Shown here one piece after another: positions 53,305-61,693 of a stretch of DNA of 64,000 nt. Within the stretch, counting starts at the first letter, position 1, and each line of letters starts with the position of its first letter. The translations under genes and the position numbers were made by a program. The notes beneath the pieces are model-generated. The model worked only from the letters and a program-made list of their open reading frames with translations. It did no database searches and was not told the DNA's origin. Source of the DNA: Pasteurellaceae bacterium (GTDB lineage: Bacteria > Pseudomonadota > Gammaproteobacteria > Enterobacterales > Pasteurellaceae); assembly GCA_030528525.1 (NCBI GenBank), contig JAUMYT010000008.1, forward strand, positions 51,359 through 115,358. The letters run 5' to 3'.

Positions 53305-55137
53305 ATGTGTGGAATTGTGGGTGCGGTCGCACAACGTGATGTGGCGGAAATTTTAGTCGAAGGCTTACACCGCTTGGAATATCGAGGCTACGACTCCGCA
53401 GGCGTGGCGGTGCTGAATGGCGATCACGAAATGCAAATTCTTCGCCGTGTGGGCAAAGTGAAAGCCTTAGACGAAGCAGTGGAGCAAGGGCAATTAGTCG
53501 GCGGTACAGGGATCGCTCACACTCGCTGGGCAACCCACGGCGAGCCGTCTGAAACCAACGCTCACCCGCACCGTTCGGGCAAGATTGCCGTGGTACATAA
53601 CGGCATTATTGAAAACTATTTGGAACTCAAAGCGGCATTGCAACAGCGTGGCTACGTTTTCCAGTCGCAAACGGACACCGAAGTCATTGCTCACTTGGTG
53701 GAGTGGGAATTACGTTCCGCCAATTCCTTGCTTGAAGCCGTGCAAAAAACGGTAGTGCAGTTGCGTGGGGCTTATGGTACCGTGGTAATGAACCAAGACG
53801 AGCCAGAGCATTTGATTGTGGCTCGTTCGGGCAGTCCGATTGTGATCGGCTTGGGCGTGGGCGAAAATTTCTTGGCATCCGATCCGTTGGCGTTGCTGAA
53901 TGTGACTCGCCGTTTTATCTATTTAGAAGAAGGCGATGTGGCAGAAATTTCTCGCCGTGATGTGCAAATTTTTGACCGTTCCGGCAATCCTGTGGAGCGT
54001 GCGGTGCAAGAAGGCAATTTTGAGCAAGATGCAGCCGACAAAGGGCAATATCGCCACTATATGCAAAAAGAGATTTTTGAACAGCCTGTTGCAATCCGCA
54101 ATACGCTCGAAGGGCGAATTGCCAACGACAAAGTGGTGATTGATGCCATTGGGGCCAATGCCGAGCCGATTTTACGCCAAGTGGAACATATTCAAATTGT
54201 CGCCTGTGGCACGTCCTACAACGCAGGAATGGTCGCGCGTTACTGGCTAGAAAGTTTGGCGGGCGTGAGCTGTGATGTGGAAATTGCGTCTGAATTTCGC
54301 TACCGCAAATTCGTCACTCGCCCAAACAGCTTGCTGATTACCCTGTCCCAATCAGGCGAAACGGCGGACACACTCGCTGCCTTGCGGTTAGCCAAAGCGT
54401 CGGGCTTTATGGCGGCGATGACGATCTGTAACGTGCCGAGTTCGTCTTTGGTGCGGGAATCCGATTTCGCCTTTATGACCAAAGCAGGCGTAGAAATTGG
54501 CGTGGCATCGACCAAAGCCTTCACCACACAGCTCACTTGCTTACTGTTGCTCACGGCGGCGATTGGTCGCTTAAAAGGTAATTTAACCGAAGCTCAAGAA
54601 AAACAGATTGTGCAAGCCTTGCAACGTTTGCCAGCACAAATTGAAAGTGCCTTGGTTTTTGATAAAACCATCGAAAAATTATCGGAAGATTTTGCTGAAA
54701 AACACCATAGTCTGTTCTTAGGACGTGGCGAGTTTTATCCAATCGCGATGGAATCGGCGTTGAAATTGAAAGAGATTTCCTACATTCACGCCGAAGCTTA
54801 TGCCACAGGCGAATTGAAGCACGGGCCATTGGCGTTGATCGACAGCGATATGCCTGTGATTGTGGTCGCTCCACAAAATGATCTGCTCGAAAAAGTGAAA
54901 TCGAATATCGAAGAAGTGCGGGCAAGGGGCGGTCAGCTTTATGTATTCACCGATTTTGAGGCGGATTTCAGCGACAGCGAAGGCTTCAAAACCATTGTAA
55001 TGCCGAAAGTAGATAGCGTAACTGCCCCGATTTTCTACACCGTGCCGTTACAGTTGCTCTCTTACCACGTTGCCTTGATTAAAGGCACTGATGTGGATCA
55101 GCCACGCAATTTGGCGAAAGCGGTGACGGTAGAGTAG
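53305..55137 (+). CDS. glmS: Glucosamine-6-phosphate synthase
   Basis: 610 residues. N-terminal glutaminase with C-G-I-V-G-A-V (Cys2 nucleophile), two SIS domains with S-Q-S-G-E-T-A-D-T and T-K-A-F-T-T-Q-L, C-terminal L-A-K-A-V-T-V-E. It makes GlcN6P from fructose 6-phosphate and glutamine, feeding peptidoglycan and LPS. RBS TGGAGC. No glmS ribozyme was seen upstream, only the repeat. Confidence 0.95.
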   Translation: MCGIVGAVAQRDVAEILVEGLHRLEYRGYDSAGVAVLNGDHEMQILRRVGKVKALDEAVEQGQLVGGTGIAHTRWATHGEPSETNAHPHRSGKIAVVHNGIIENYLELKAALQQRGYVFQSQTDTEVIAHLVEWELRSANSLLEAVQKTVVQLRGAYGTVVMNQDEPEHLIVARSGSPIVIGLGVGENFLASDPLALLNVTRRFIYLEEGDVAEISRRDVQIFDRSGNPVERAVQEGNFEQDAADKGQYRHYMQKEIFEQPVAIRNTLEGRIANDKVVIDAIGANAEPILRQVEHIQIVACGTSYNAGMVARYWLESLAGVSCDVEIASEFRYRKFVTRPNSLLITLSQSGETADTLAALRLAKASGFMAAMTICNVPSSSLVRESDFAFMTKAGVEIGVASTKAFTTQLTCLLLLTAAIGRLKGNLTEAQEKQIVQALQRLPAQIESALVFDKTIEKLSEDFAEKHHSLFLGRGEFYPIAMESALKLKEISYIHAEAYATGELKHGPLALIDSDMPVIVVAPQNDLLEKVKSNIEEVRARGGQLYVFTDFEADFSDSEGFKTIVMPKVDSVTAPIFYTVPLQLLSYHVALIKGTDVDQPRNLAKAVTVE

Positions 55138-55158
55138 TGTTTGGTCAGCGGTCGCTTT

Positions 55159-56133
55159 TTAAGCTCCCCTAAACATAAGCGGTTGGAGTGCTTCCCATAC
55201 TTGGCTAGGCGTGATATTTTCCATTCCTTTGCCCGTCAGATAGTGTTGATATTTCCCGTAAGCCCCGATCAAATTCGGATCGGTCGCGCCGTACAAAATC
55301 ACGTTGGGTTTGTCCAATGCTGCCGTTAAATGGCTTAAACCAGTATCGACCGACACCACCGCTTTGGCTCTCGCAATTTGCCCTGCCAATTCTGTTAAAC
55401 TCAGTTTTGGCAGGACTTCCACATTTTCTGCTTGGCTTGCGAAACGCTCAGCCCGTGCTTTTTCGACTTCATTACCCCAAGGCAAACGTACGCACACATC
55501 CTGCTCGGCAAGTTGTTGAAAAAGCGTGAGCCAGCTATCTTCCTGCCAATGTTTGTCAGCACGAGTGGTGGCGTGAATGGCGAGCAGATAGGGGTTGCAA
55601 GGGGGAAGATCTTGTGAAAAAAGTGCAAAATGTGACTGCAGACCATAATCGCCGATTGTCTTTGGTAAAGCATAGCCCAAGCTCTGGGCGAACAGCTGGC
55701 GGATACGTTCTACGGCGTGTTGCTGATAGGCAATGGCAAACGTTTTATCGTAAAAATGGGCACTGATGCCTTCTCTGGCACTCTGTTTGTCATAGCCATA
55801 TTTCACGCCGTTCGCCAAACGGGTGGCAAAAAAGGCACTTTTGAATAGCCCTTGAGCATCGATCACGGCATCGTACGGCTCGGCTTGTAATTGCTGTTTA
55901 AATGCCTGCCACGCTTGCCACGTTTGCTTCGTGAGCAACTGCTTACGCCATTTGCGTAAGGAAAAGGGGATCACATTTCTGACGGCATTATGCCATTTGG
56001 GAATCTCTGCAAAGGCAGGCTCAACCACCCAATCGACTTCAAGATCGGGAATCGCATTTTGTGCATCGGTTAAAGCGGGCAACGTGTGGATCACATCGCC
56101 CATTGAGGACGTTTTAACAACACAGATTTTCAT
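55159..56133 (-). CDS. waaC: LPS heptosyltransferase I
   Basis: 324 residues, GT9 fold. I-C-V-V-K-T-S-S-M-G-D-V-I-H-T-L-P-A-L opening and V-S-V-D-T-G-L-S-H-L-T-A-A-L motif. Adds the first heptose to Kdo-lipid A. Start at 56133 has AAGGAG from the end of waaF. A five-G USS at residues about 168-179 encodes a D-L-P-P-C-N peptide. Confidence 0.93.
   Translation of the reverse strand: MKICVVKTSSMGDVIHTLPALTDAQNAIPDLEVDWVVEPAFAEIPKWHNAVRNVIPFSLRKWRKQLLTKQTWQAWQAFKQQLQAEPYDAVIDAQGLFKSAFFATRLANGVKYGYDKQSAREGISAHFYDKTFAIAYQQHAVERIRQLFAQSLGYALPKTIGDYGLQSHFALFSQDLPPCNPYLLAIHATTRADKHWQEDSWLTLFQQLAEQDVCVRLPWGNEVEKARAERFASQAENVEVLPKLSLTELAGQIARAKAVVSVDTGLSHLTAALDKPNVILYGATDPNLIGAYGKYQHYLTGKGMENITPSQVWEALQPLMFRGA
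55597..55629 (+). repeat. G-tract USS variant in waaC
   Basis: GCAAGGGGGAAGATC then an AT-rich block with GTGCAAAA. Five G, inside waaC. Confidence 0.65.
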
Positions 56134-56136
56134 CAA

Positions 56137-57180
56137 TTACTCCTTACCAAGCAGCACTGCCAATTTTTCAAGTACCAACTCAGGTGCAATATCGATCAAA
56201 CTTTGGTGATAACCTTCTTCCGCATCGCCTTTTCGAATTTTAATTAAGCCCCCTTCAATCAAGCGAATGATGATGGCATTGTCCGATAGCGGTGGCGTAT
56301 ATTGCGGACTGGTTGGGCCATATAGGGCGACGAGCGGTTTATTCAATGCAGCTGCAATATGCATTAAGCCAGAGTCATTGCTGACCACTGCCACACAATC
56401 GGCAATTAAATCCACCGCTTGATTTAAATCCGTTTGCCCTGCTAAGTTGAGGCAATAGCGTTGCAACGGCTCAGGTAAGGCGGTGCGAATTTGCTCGCCG
56501 ACAGGTTCATCTTTTTTCGACCCAAACAAGCGAATAGCATAGCCTTGCTCAATCAATTTTTCAGCGACTGTTGCATAGTGATAGTGTGGGTAACGTTTAG
56601 CAGGGCCAAATTCTGCCCCGGGGCAAAAGCCAATGGCAGGGCGATTTTCAGCGTATGCAAACTGCTTGGCGAACAGCGATTTGGTCTGCTCAATGGCATT
56701 GGCGGAAACCGTTAAATAAGGGTAAAGCACAGGGAGCTGAGTGGCTGTTGGGATCGCATTTTTGTCATACGCCAAGACTAAATAGCGTTGCACCATCAGC
56801 GGATAATCATTTTTGTTGGCACGCAGATCGTTGAGAAAACCATACCGCATTTCGCCTTTCCAGCCACGGCGGTGCGGGATTTTAGCAAACAGCGGAATAA
56901 AAGCGGATTTCAGTGAGTTCGGCAACACAATAGCTAAATCATATTGATTGCGTAAGTTTTTACCCAGTTGGTAACGTTCGCCCAAGGCAAAAGCACCGTG
57001 CCCAATCGGCATTGAAATCGCCTTCCGCACTTCTGGCATTCGAGCCAGTAACGGACGACACCAGTCAGGTGCCATCACGTCAATTTCACACTGCGGATAA
57101 TTGATTTTGAGTTGCTGATACAAGGCGTGGGACATCATCATATCCCCCACCCAAGACGGGGAAATCACTAAAATATTCAT
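56137..57180 (-). CDS. waaF: LPS heptosyltransferase II
   Basis: 347 residues, GT9. I-L-V-I-S-P-S-W-V-G-D-M-M-M-S opening, G-F-C-P-G-A-E-F-G-P-A-K-R-Y-P and V-V-S-N-D-S-G-L-M-H-I-A-A-A-L. Adds the second heptose of the inner core. Directly upstream of waaC, one operon. Confidence 0.93.
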   Translation of the reverse strand: MNILVISPSWVGDMMMSHALYQQLKINYPQCEIDVMAPDWCRPLLARMPEVRKAISMPIGHGAFALGERYQLGKNLRNQYDLAIVLPNSLKSAFIPLFAKIPHRRGWKGEMRYGFLNDLRANKNDYPLMVQRYLVLAYDKNAIPTATQLPVLYPYLTVSANAIEQTKSLFAKQFAYAENRPAIGFCPGAEFGPAKRYPHYHYATVAEKLIEQGYAIRLFGSKKDEPVGEQIRTALPEPLQRYCLNLAGQTDLNQAVDLIADCVAVVSNDSGLMHIAAALNKPLVALYGPTSPQYTPPLSDNAIIIRLIEGGLIKIRKGDAEEGYHQSLIDIAPELVLEKLAVLLGKE

Positions 57181-57183
57181 TGG

Positions 57184-57582
57184 CTATCTCTTTATACAGT
57201 TTTTGGCAAGCACCTTATGGCGATTATCGATCAATGTGCCTGTACCCTGATTATCGACCGTCCAGATCCAGCGGATATTGCTGTATTTTCTCCCTTTGTT
57301 GGTCACGTTTGGCGAGAGTTTATAGGTGCTTTGGTTAAATGTCAGATGAATGGTGCTATTTTTCTTATTATTTGCAGTCGGTTGTACATTCACCCTTTTA
57401 GCCTTATCACAACGATACTCTATGATAGGCTGTTTTTTAACGATCGTACGTGGTGATTGCTGTTGAATCGTAGATTCTTCGCTCATCTGTTTGCGAACTT
57501 GTTCAGCAGGGGCAATCGTTGTGATGCTACAAGCAGAGAGTGCCATCGCTATTAAAATACTCATTGCAAATTTCACTCGCAT
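57184..57582 (-). CDS. Putative OapB/MliC-like lipoprotein
   Basis: 132 residues. Lipobox L-S-A-C after the signal peptide. The C-terminal half has a Y-R-C-D-K-A-K-R-V strand, a K-Y-S-N-I-R-W-I-W-T segment and a closing cysteine, resembling MliC-type lysozyme inhibitors (PF09864). Its position directly after oapA is that of oapB in Haemophilus. Whether this is OapB, a lysozyme inhibitor, or both is not settled. Start at 57582 follows GAAGGAGAG. Confidence 0.62.
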   Translation of the reverse strand: MRVKFAMSILIAMALSACSITTIAPAEQVRKQMSEESTIQQQSPRTIVKKQPIIEYRCDKAKRVNVQPTANNKKNSTIHLTFNQSTYKLSPNVTNKGRKYSNIRWIWTVDNQGTGTLIDNRHKVLAKNCIKR

Positions 57583-57606
57583 TTTCTCTCCTTCTTCAAA
57601 AATGAT

Positions 57607-57633
57607 AAAGAGCAACCTGAGTGGTTGCTCTTT
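57607..57633 (-). terminator. Terminator after oapA
   Basis: Eleven-bp stem AAAGAGCAACC / GGTTGCTCTTT with a 5-base loop, followed on the minus strand by ATCATTTTT. It separates oapA from the small lipoprotein gene. Confidence 0.8.
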
Positions 57634-57644
57634 CGTTGGAATGA

Positions 57645-58955
57645 TTATTTATAAATATAGGTACCGTTTGCTTGGCGAATAAATTTTCCGCCTGAGCCAA
57701 TCGACATTTCGGTTACTCGGTTATCTTTATCTAAACGCACAGTAACTTTTTCACCGACTTTTAAGTTACTCACAATATTATTCACTTTGCTCATCGCATT
57801 GACATCGGAGATATTTAAGTTGTTATCACGAAATACCTGCATCAAGGAGACGCCTTTGGGTACAGTCATTGTTTTACTCGAGACAGCTGCTACCTTCGCA
57901 GGTTCTGCGATGACCACCGGTGCTGTTTTAGGTTGGGTAACCGCAGGTTTTGCTGTTTCCACTTTCACTTGCGGTTTGCTTTCTACTTTCGGTTGCGGAG
58001 CGGGTGCTTTTGTTGCCGTTTCTGGTTGATAAATTACACTGCCTGAACTCATCGGTTTTTTGACGGGTTCTTGAACCACTGGTTTAGGTTGTACCGCCAC
58101 TTGAACTGGTTTTACCGCAACGGTTTGTGGCTCTTGAACTGGTGCCACAGGGGCAGTTTCTGTCGCTTGAGCTTGTGGTGCAGACACAGCGGTATTTTCA
58201 TTGTTTACCGCAGGCTGAGTACCTTGCTCAGTTTGAGTATTGGCAGTTGTTTGAGTCGTTTGTTCAGCCTGTTGTTGAGCTTGCTGAGCGGCTTGGGCTT
58301 CTTGCAATGCTTTGGCTTGAGCCTCAGCACGTTTAGCTTCTTCTTCATCGACTGGGCGGAACTCAATCGGCAAACTAGAACCTTGTTGCAGATTTTCCAC
58401 GGTGTCAGGCGTTTTGGGTTTTAATAAGAAGAAGGCAAGTAATAAGGCCAATAACAGCAATAACACAATCAGCAAACGGCGATATTTTGACGGCACTTTT
58501 TCAACCGCTTTTGCCACTGGGGCGGCAGCAACAGGAATCACTCGCTCGATCGGGCTAGCCGTTTGCACGATTTGCTCTTCTTGTTCCTCCGTTTTTTCTG
58601 GCTCCACGGGAGCAGATTCAACCGCGTTATCGTGTTCAGCGGTTGGTGATTGCGGTTCTTGCACTGGCGTAAAGGAAAAACCACCGTTTGGTGCTTTTGG
58701 GGTTTGTTGATTTGACATAGTCTGTTCTGCTTTTTCTTCTAAGGTCGATAAATGTTTAGCATTGTTGCTAGCGTGTTTCATCACAGGAGTGAACGTATGC
58801 CCTGGTGATGTGTTTGTGTGTAATGAAAAGGGTAATTTCGTCGGTTGCACGGTAGCCGTTTCATTTGCATTTTGCTCAACGGTTTCTACTTTGTCTGATG
58901 CGAGAGCAGAAGGTTCACCGAAGGTGGGCTCTTTACGTTGATTATATGGATTCAT
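57645..58955 (-). CDS. oapA: Opacity-associated protein A (OapA)
   Basis: 436 residues. Cytoplasmic N-terminal half rich in E, Q and T; one membrane helix (L-L-I-V-L-L-L-L-L-A) near residue 165; then a Q/A-rich and P/V/K-rich linker; C-terminal OapA/LysM-like domain (V-P-K-G-V-S-L-M-Q-V-F-R-D-N-N-L) ending N-G-T-Y-I-Y-K. OapA promotes colony opacity and mucosal attachment in H. influenzae. Repeated V-E-x-x-P and Q-A-Q segments make the linker of variable length. Confidence 0.9.
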   Translation of the reverse strand: MNPYNQRKEPTFGEPSALASDKVETVEQNANETATVQPTKLPFSLHTNTSPGHTFTPVMKHASNNAKHLSTLEEKAEQTMSNQQTPKAPNGGFSFTPVQEPQSPTAEHDNAVESAPVEPEKTEEQEEQIVQTASPIERVIPVAAAPVAKAVEKVPSKYRRLLIVLLLLLALLLAFFLLKPKTPDTVENLQQGSSLPIEFRPVDEEEAKRAEAQAKALQEAQAAQQAQQQAEQTTQTTANTQTEQGTQPAVNNENTAVSAPQAQATETAPVAPVQEPQTVAVKPVQVAVQPKPVVQEPVKKPMSSGSVIYQPETATKAPAPQPKVESKPQVKVETAKPAVTQPKTAPVVIAEPAKVAAVSSKTMTVPKGVSLMQVFRDNNLNISDVNAMSKVNNIVSNLKVGEKVTVRLDKDNRVTEMSIGSGGKFIRQANGTYIYK

Positions 58956-59079
58956 TGGACGTTTCCAACAGGATAATGGACAAAAAACGATGGTATTTTA
59001 AAGGATTTCCCTGTATTCAGCACGGACTTTCTCATAAAAATAGTACAAAACGGGGGACTTATCATCTTCCTGTTGTCAT

Positions 59080-59101
59080 TTCTTCGATCTGTGTCGCAAA
59101 A
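59080..59101 (+). promoter_or_regulatory. CRP-S-like competence site upstream of comEA
   Basis: T-T-C-T-T-C-G-A-N6-T-C-G-C-A-A-A-A: the right half is a perfect CRP-S half and the left is close (TTCGA). It lies about 82 bases before the comEA start. comE1/comEA is in the Sxy/CRP regulon of Haemophilus, which supports the call. Confidence 0.72.
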
Positions 59102-59182
59102 ATGATGTTTGCTGATTGCCCACGGCAGTAAAAACGCTAAGGTAGCCACGTTCTCACTCATCTTTCATTTAAGGAGCAAACG

Positions 59183-59539
59183 ATGAAAAAACGCACTCAA
59201 CATTTTATCACCTTTGGGTTTAGCGTGATTTTAGGGTTGATAACAAGCATTGCCAGTGCCAATGAAAAGCCACAAGCCACGCCTTCTGCAACCGTTCAGC
59301 AAACTACTCAAACGGCAATAAAAAGCACTGCCATCAATCCGAATGTGGTCAATATTAACACTGCATCGGCCGCAGAAATTCAGGATAAATTGGTTGGCAT
59401 CGGGGCGAAAAAAGCCCAAGCGATCGTGGAATACCGTGAAAAACACGGCAAATTTTTAAGCGTTGAGCAAATGACCGAAGTTTCGGGCATTGGCAAAGCG
59501 ACGCTAGAAAAGAATCGTGATCGGATTGTGTTAGAGTAA
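59183..59539 (+). CDS. comEA: Competence DNA-binding protein ComEA/ComE1
   Basis: 118 residues. Signal peptide ends A-S-A-N; a T/Q-rich spacer; then a helix-hairpin-helix pair: V-N-I-N-T-A-S-A-A-E-I, G-I-G-A-K-K-A-Q-A-I and V-S-G-I-G-K-A-T-L. It binds incoming double-stranded DNA in the periplasm. Start follows TTAAGGAGC. In Pasteurellaceae this is the typical single-domain ComE1 form. Confidence 0.92.
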   Translation: MKKRTQHFITFGFSVILGLITSIASANEKPQATPSATVQQTTQTAIKSTAINPNVVNINTASAAEIQDKLVGIGAKKAQAIVEYREKHGKFLSVEQMTEVSGIGKATLEKNRDRIVLE

Positions 59540-59581
59540 TTTCACCGCATCATCGGGCGTAGCCATACGCCCGCACCCACA

Positions 59582-59616
59582 ACAAGGGGGTGAGAACCTA
59601 GGATTTTCTGCAAAAT
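59582..59616 (+). repeat. G-tract USS variant after comEA
   Basis: ACAAGGGGGTGAGAACC then ATTTTCTGCAAAA. Five G. Confidence 0.75.
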
Positions 59617-59722
59617 TTGCCTTTCATCAAGGATTGAAATCTGGCTCAGATTGTAAACTCTGTGGCTTTTGCTATACTTTCGCCTTTCGGATTTTCTTTT
59701 TTAATCACATTTTAGGTGCAGT

Positions 59723-60613
59723 ATGCAATTAAATTCTTATTCCAAGCCAAGCTACGGACAACGTGCCAAAATCGCCTTTCAATACCTGATGCCACAGTTT
59801 GGTTTAACCCGTCTTGCGGGTTGGTTTGCCGAGAAAAAATGGGGCGTTGTGACGCATTTGGCGATCAAATTATTTGCGAAAAAATACCGTGTGAATTTAG
59901 ACGAAGCGGAAAAATCCAATCCGTCTGATTATGCGTCCTTCAACGAATTCTTTATTCGCCCCTTAAAAGAAAACGCTCGCCCGATCAACCAAGACACCGC
60001 CGCACTCTGCTTACCAGCGGACGGACGTGTGAGTGAGCTAGGGCATATCGAAAAAGACCAACTTTTCCAAGCGAAAGGGCATTCTTTCAGCCTAGCGACG
60101 TTGCTTGCCAATGATTTTGCCTTAGCGGAAAAATTCCAAGATGGCGAATTTATTACCACCTACCTGTCGCCAACGGATTACCACCGTGTGCATATGCCGT
60201 GTGATGCGACCTTACGCAAAATGATCTATGTGCCAGGCGAATTGTTCTCGGTCAATCCATTTTTAGCCGAACATATCCCGAATTTATTCGCTCGCAACGA
60301 ACGTGTGATCTGCGAGTTTGATACCGAATTCGGGCCAATGGTACAAATTTTAGTCGGGGCAACCATTACGGCGAGTATGAGTACCGTGTGGGCAGGCGTG
60401 GTTAATCCGCCAAGAGCCTCTCAGCCGTTAGCTTACGAATATCTCAGTGAAGGCGAAAGTGCAGTAAAACTCAAAAAGGGGCAAGAAATGGGGGCGTTCC
60501 GTTTAGGTTCAACAGTCATCAACTTGTTCCCGAAAGGGGCGGTTGCCTTTGAATCTCACTTAAAAGCCGGTGAGCCAGTCAAAATGGGCGAACGTTTGGC
60601 TGCCCTTCTCTAA
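59723..60613 (+). CDS. psd: Phosphatidylserine decarboxylase proenzyme
   Basis: 296 residues. Y-L-S-P-T-D-Y-H-R-V-H-M-P motif and F-R-L-G-S-T-V-I-N-L-F, where cleavage at G-S makes the pyruvoyl group on the small subunit. It makes phosphatidylethanolamine. A membrane-surface enzyme. Length fits E. coli Psd (322) with a shorter start. A terminator follows. Confidence 0.93.
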   Translation: MQLNSYSKPSYGQRAKIAFQYLMPQFGLTRLAGWFAEKKWGVVTHLAIKLFAKKYRVNLDEAEKSNPSDYASFNEFFIRPLKENARPINQDTAALCLPADGRVSELGHIEKDQLFQAKGHSFSLATLLANDFALAEKFQDGEFITTYLSPTDYHRVHMPCDATLRKMIYVPGELFSVNPFLAEHIPNLFARNERVICEFDTEFGPMVQILVGATITASMSTVWAGVVNPPRASQPLAYEYLSEGESAVKLKKGQEMGAFRLGSTVINLFPKGAVAFESHLKAGEPVKMGERLAALL

Positions 60614-60621
60614 AAACGACA

Positions 60622-60647
60622 GGCGAGCGAACTCCGCTCGCTTTTTT
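60622..60647 (+). terminator. Rho-independent terminator after psd
   Basis: GCGAGCG / CGCTCGC stem with a 5-base loop and six T. The T-run leads straight into a USS variant. Confidence 0.85.
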
Positions 60648-60679
60648 GCAGATTTTTCCGATAAACTGACCCCTTGTAA
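60644..60679 (-). repeat. Four-G USS variant before ccmG
   Basis: Minus-oriented TACAAGGGGTCAGTTTA then an AT-rich stretch with TGCAAAAAA. Four G with a normal GTCAG flank. It lies in the ccmG leader. Confidence 0.68.
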
Positions 60680-60682
60680 ACG

Positions 60683-61222
60683 ATGAAAACCAAATTATTA
60701 CTGCCTCTCGTACTCTTTTTCGGCTTGGTTGTCGCCTTTATGGTGCAACTCAAACTGAACGCAGACGGACACAACCCAAAAGCCTTGGAATCGGCACTGA
60801 TCGGCAAACCCGTACCAGAATTTCAGCTTGAATCGCTCACCGACAGCACACAAAAAGTCGATAACAGCGTAATCAAAACAGGCTCGCCACGCTTGCTCAA
60901 CGTGTGGGCGACGTGGTGTCCCACTTGCTATGCCGAACACCAATATCTGACCGAACTTGCCAAACAGGGCGTGGAAATTGTCGGCATTGATTACAAAGAC
61001 GACCGCCAAAAAGCCCTAAAATTTCTCGCCGATTACCAAAATCCATACAAAGCGGTGATTTTCGACCCAAAAGGCTCGCTTGGCTTAGATCTCGGCGTGT
61101 ACGGTGCTCCTGAAACGTTCGTGATTGACGGCAACGGCATTATTCACTACCGCCACGCAGGCGATGTCAACGCTAAAGTGTGGAATGACGTGCTGAAACC
61201 GATTTATGAGAAACTCAAATAA
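60683..61222 (+). CDS. ccmG: Cytochrome c biogenesis thiol reductase CcmG/DsbE
   Basis: 179 residues. N-terminal membrane anchor (residues 5-22), then a thioredoxin fold with W-A-T-W-C-P-T-C (C79, C82) and the G-A-P-E-T-F cis-proline loop. It reduces the apocytochrome c or CcmH disulfide for heme attachment. Start of a short ccmG-ccmH-ccmI operon; ccmA-F are not adjacent. Confidence 0.94.
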   Translation: MKTKLLLPLVLFFGLVVAFMVQLKLNADGHNPKALESALIGKPVPEFQLESLTDSTQKVDNSVIKTGSPRLLNVWATWCPTCYAEHQYLTELAKQGVEIVGIDYKDDRQKALKFLADYQNPYKAVIFDPKGSLGLDLGVYGAPETFVIDGNGIIHYRHAGDVNAKVWNDVLKPIYEKLK

Positions 61223-61223
61223 A

Positions 61224-61691
61224 ATGAAAAAATCCTTCAAAGTCTATGGCTTGCTCGCACTCTTTACTGCGTCGTTTTGCTTCGCTACCAATGAACTGCA
61301 CCAATTCGACAACGCTCAACAAGAGAGCGATTACCGTGCGTTGATTCAAGAATTGCGTTGTCCGCAGTGCCAGAACAATAATATTGCTGACTCAAATGCG
61401 ACCATTGCCACCGATATGCGAAACAAAACGCTAGAGCTACTCAAGCAAGGCAAAAGCAAGGACGACGTGGTGACTTATATGGTCGAACGCTACGGCAATT
61501 TCGTTACCTACGATCCGCCACTCACACCTGCTACGATTTTGCTGTGGCTGATGCCGTTGCTGCTGATTGCTGTCGGTATTGGGATAATGTTTAGTCGCAA
61601 GAAAAAGGCGGTGCAAGGGGGGAGATCTTCAGAAAAATCTGCAAAATTAGATCACGCACGCTTGCAACAGATTTTAAACGAGAAGGAATAA
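61224..61691 (+). CDS. ccmH: Cytochrome c maturation protein CcmH (N-terminal type)
   Basis: 155 residues. Signal peptide, then the heme-ligation C-P-Q-C motif in E-L-R-C-P-Q-C-Q-N (C46, C49), a membrane helix at about 105-125 and a basic C-tail. Start at 61224 sits at the stop of ccmG; an upstream ATG in ccmG is unlikely. The C-terminal tail contains a six-G USS variant that encodes Q-G-G-R-S. Confidence 0.92.
   Translation: MKKSFKVYGLLALFTASFCFATNELHQFDNAQQESDYRALIQELRCPQCQNNNIADSNATIATDMRNKTLELLKQGKSKDDVVTYMVERYGNFVTYDPPLTPATILLWLMPLLLIAVGIGIMFSRKKKAVQGGRSSEKSAKLDHARLQQILNEKE
61613..61646 (+). repeat. G-tract USS variant in ccmH
   Basis: GCAAGGGGGGAGATC then AAAAATCTGCAAAA. Six G, in the C-terminal tail of CcmH. 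Confidence 0.7.
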
Positions 61692-61693
61692 CG

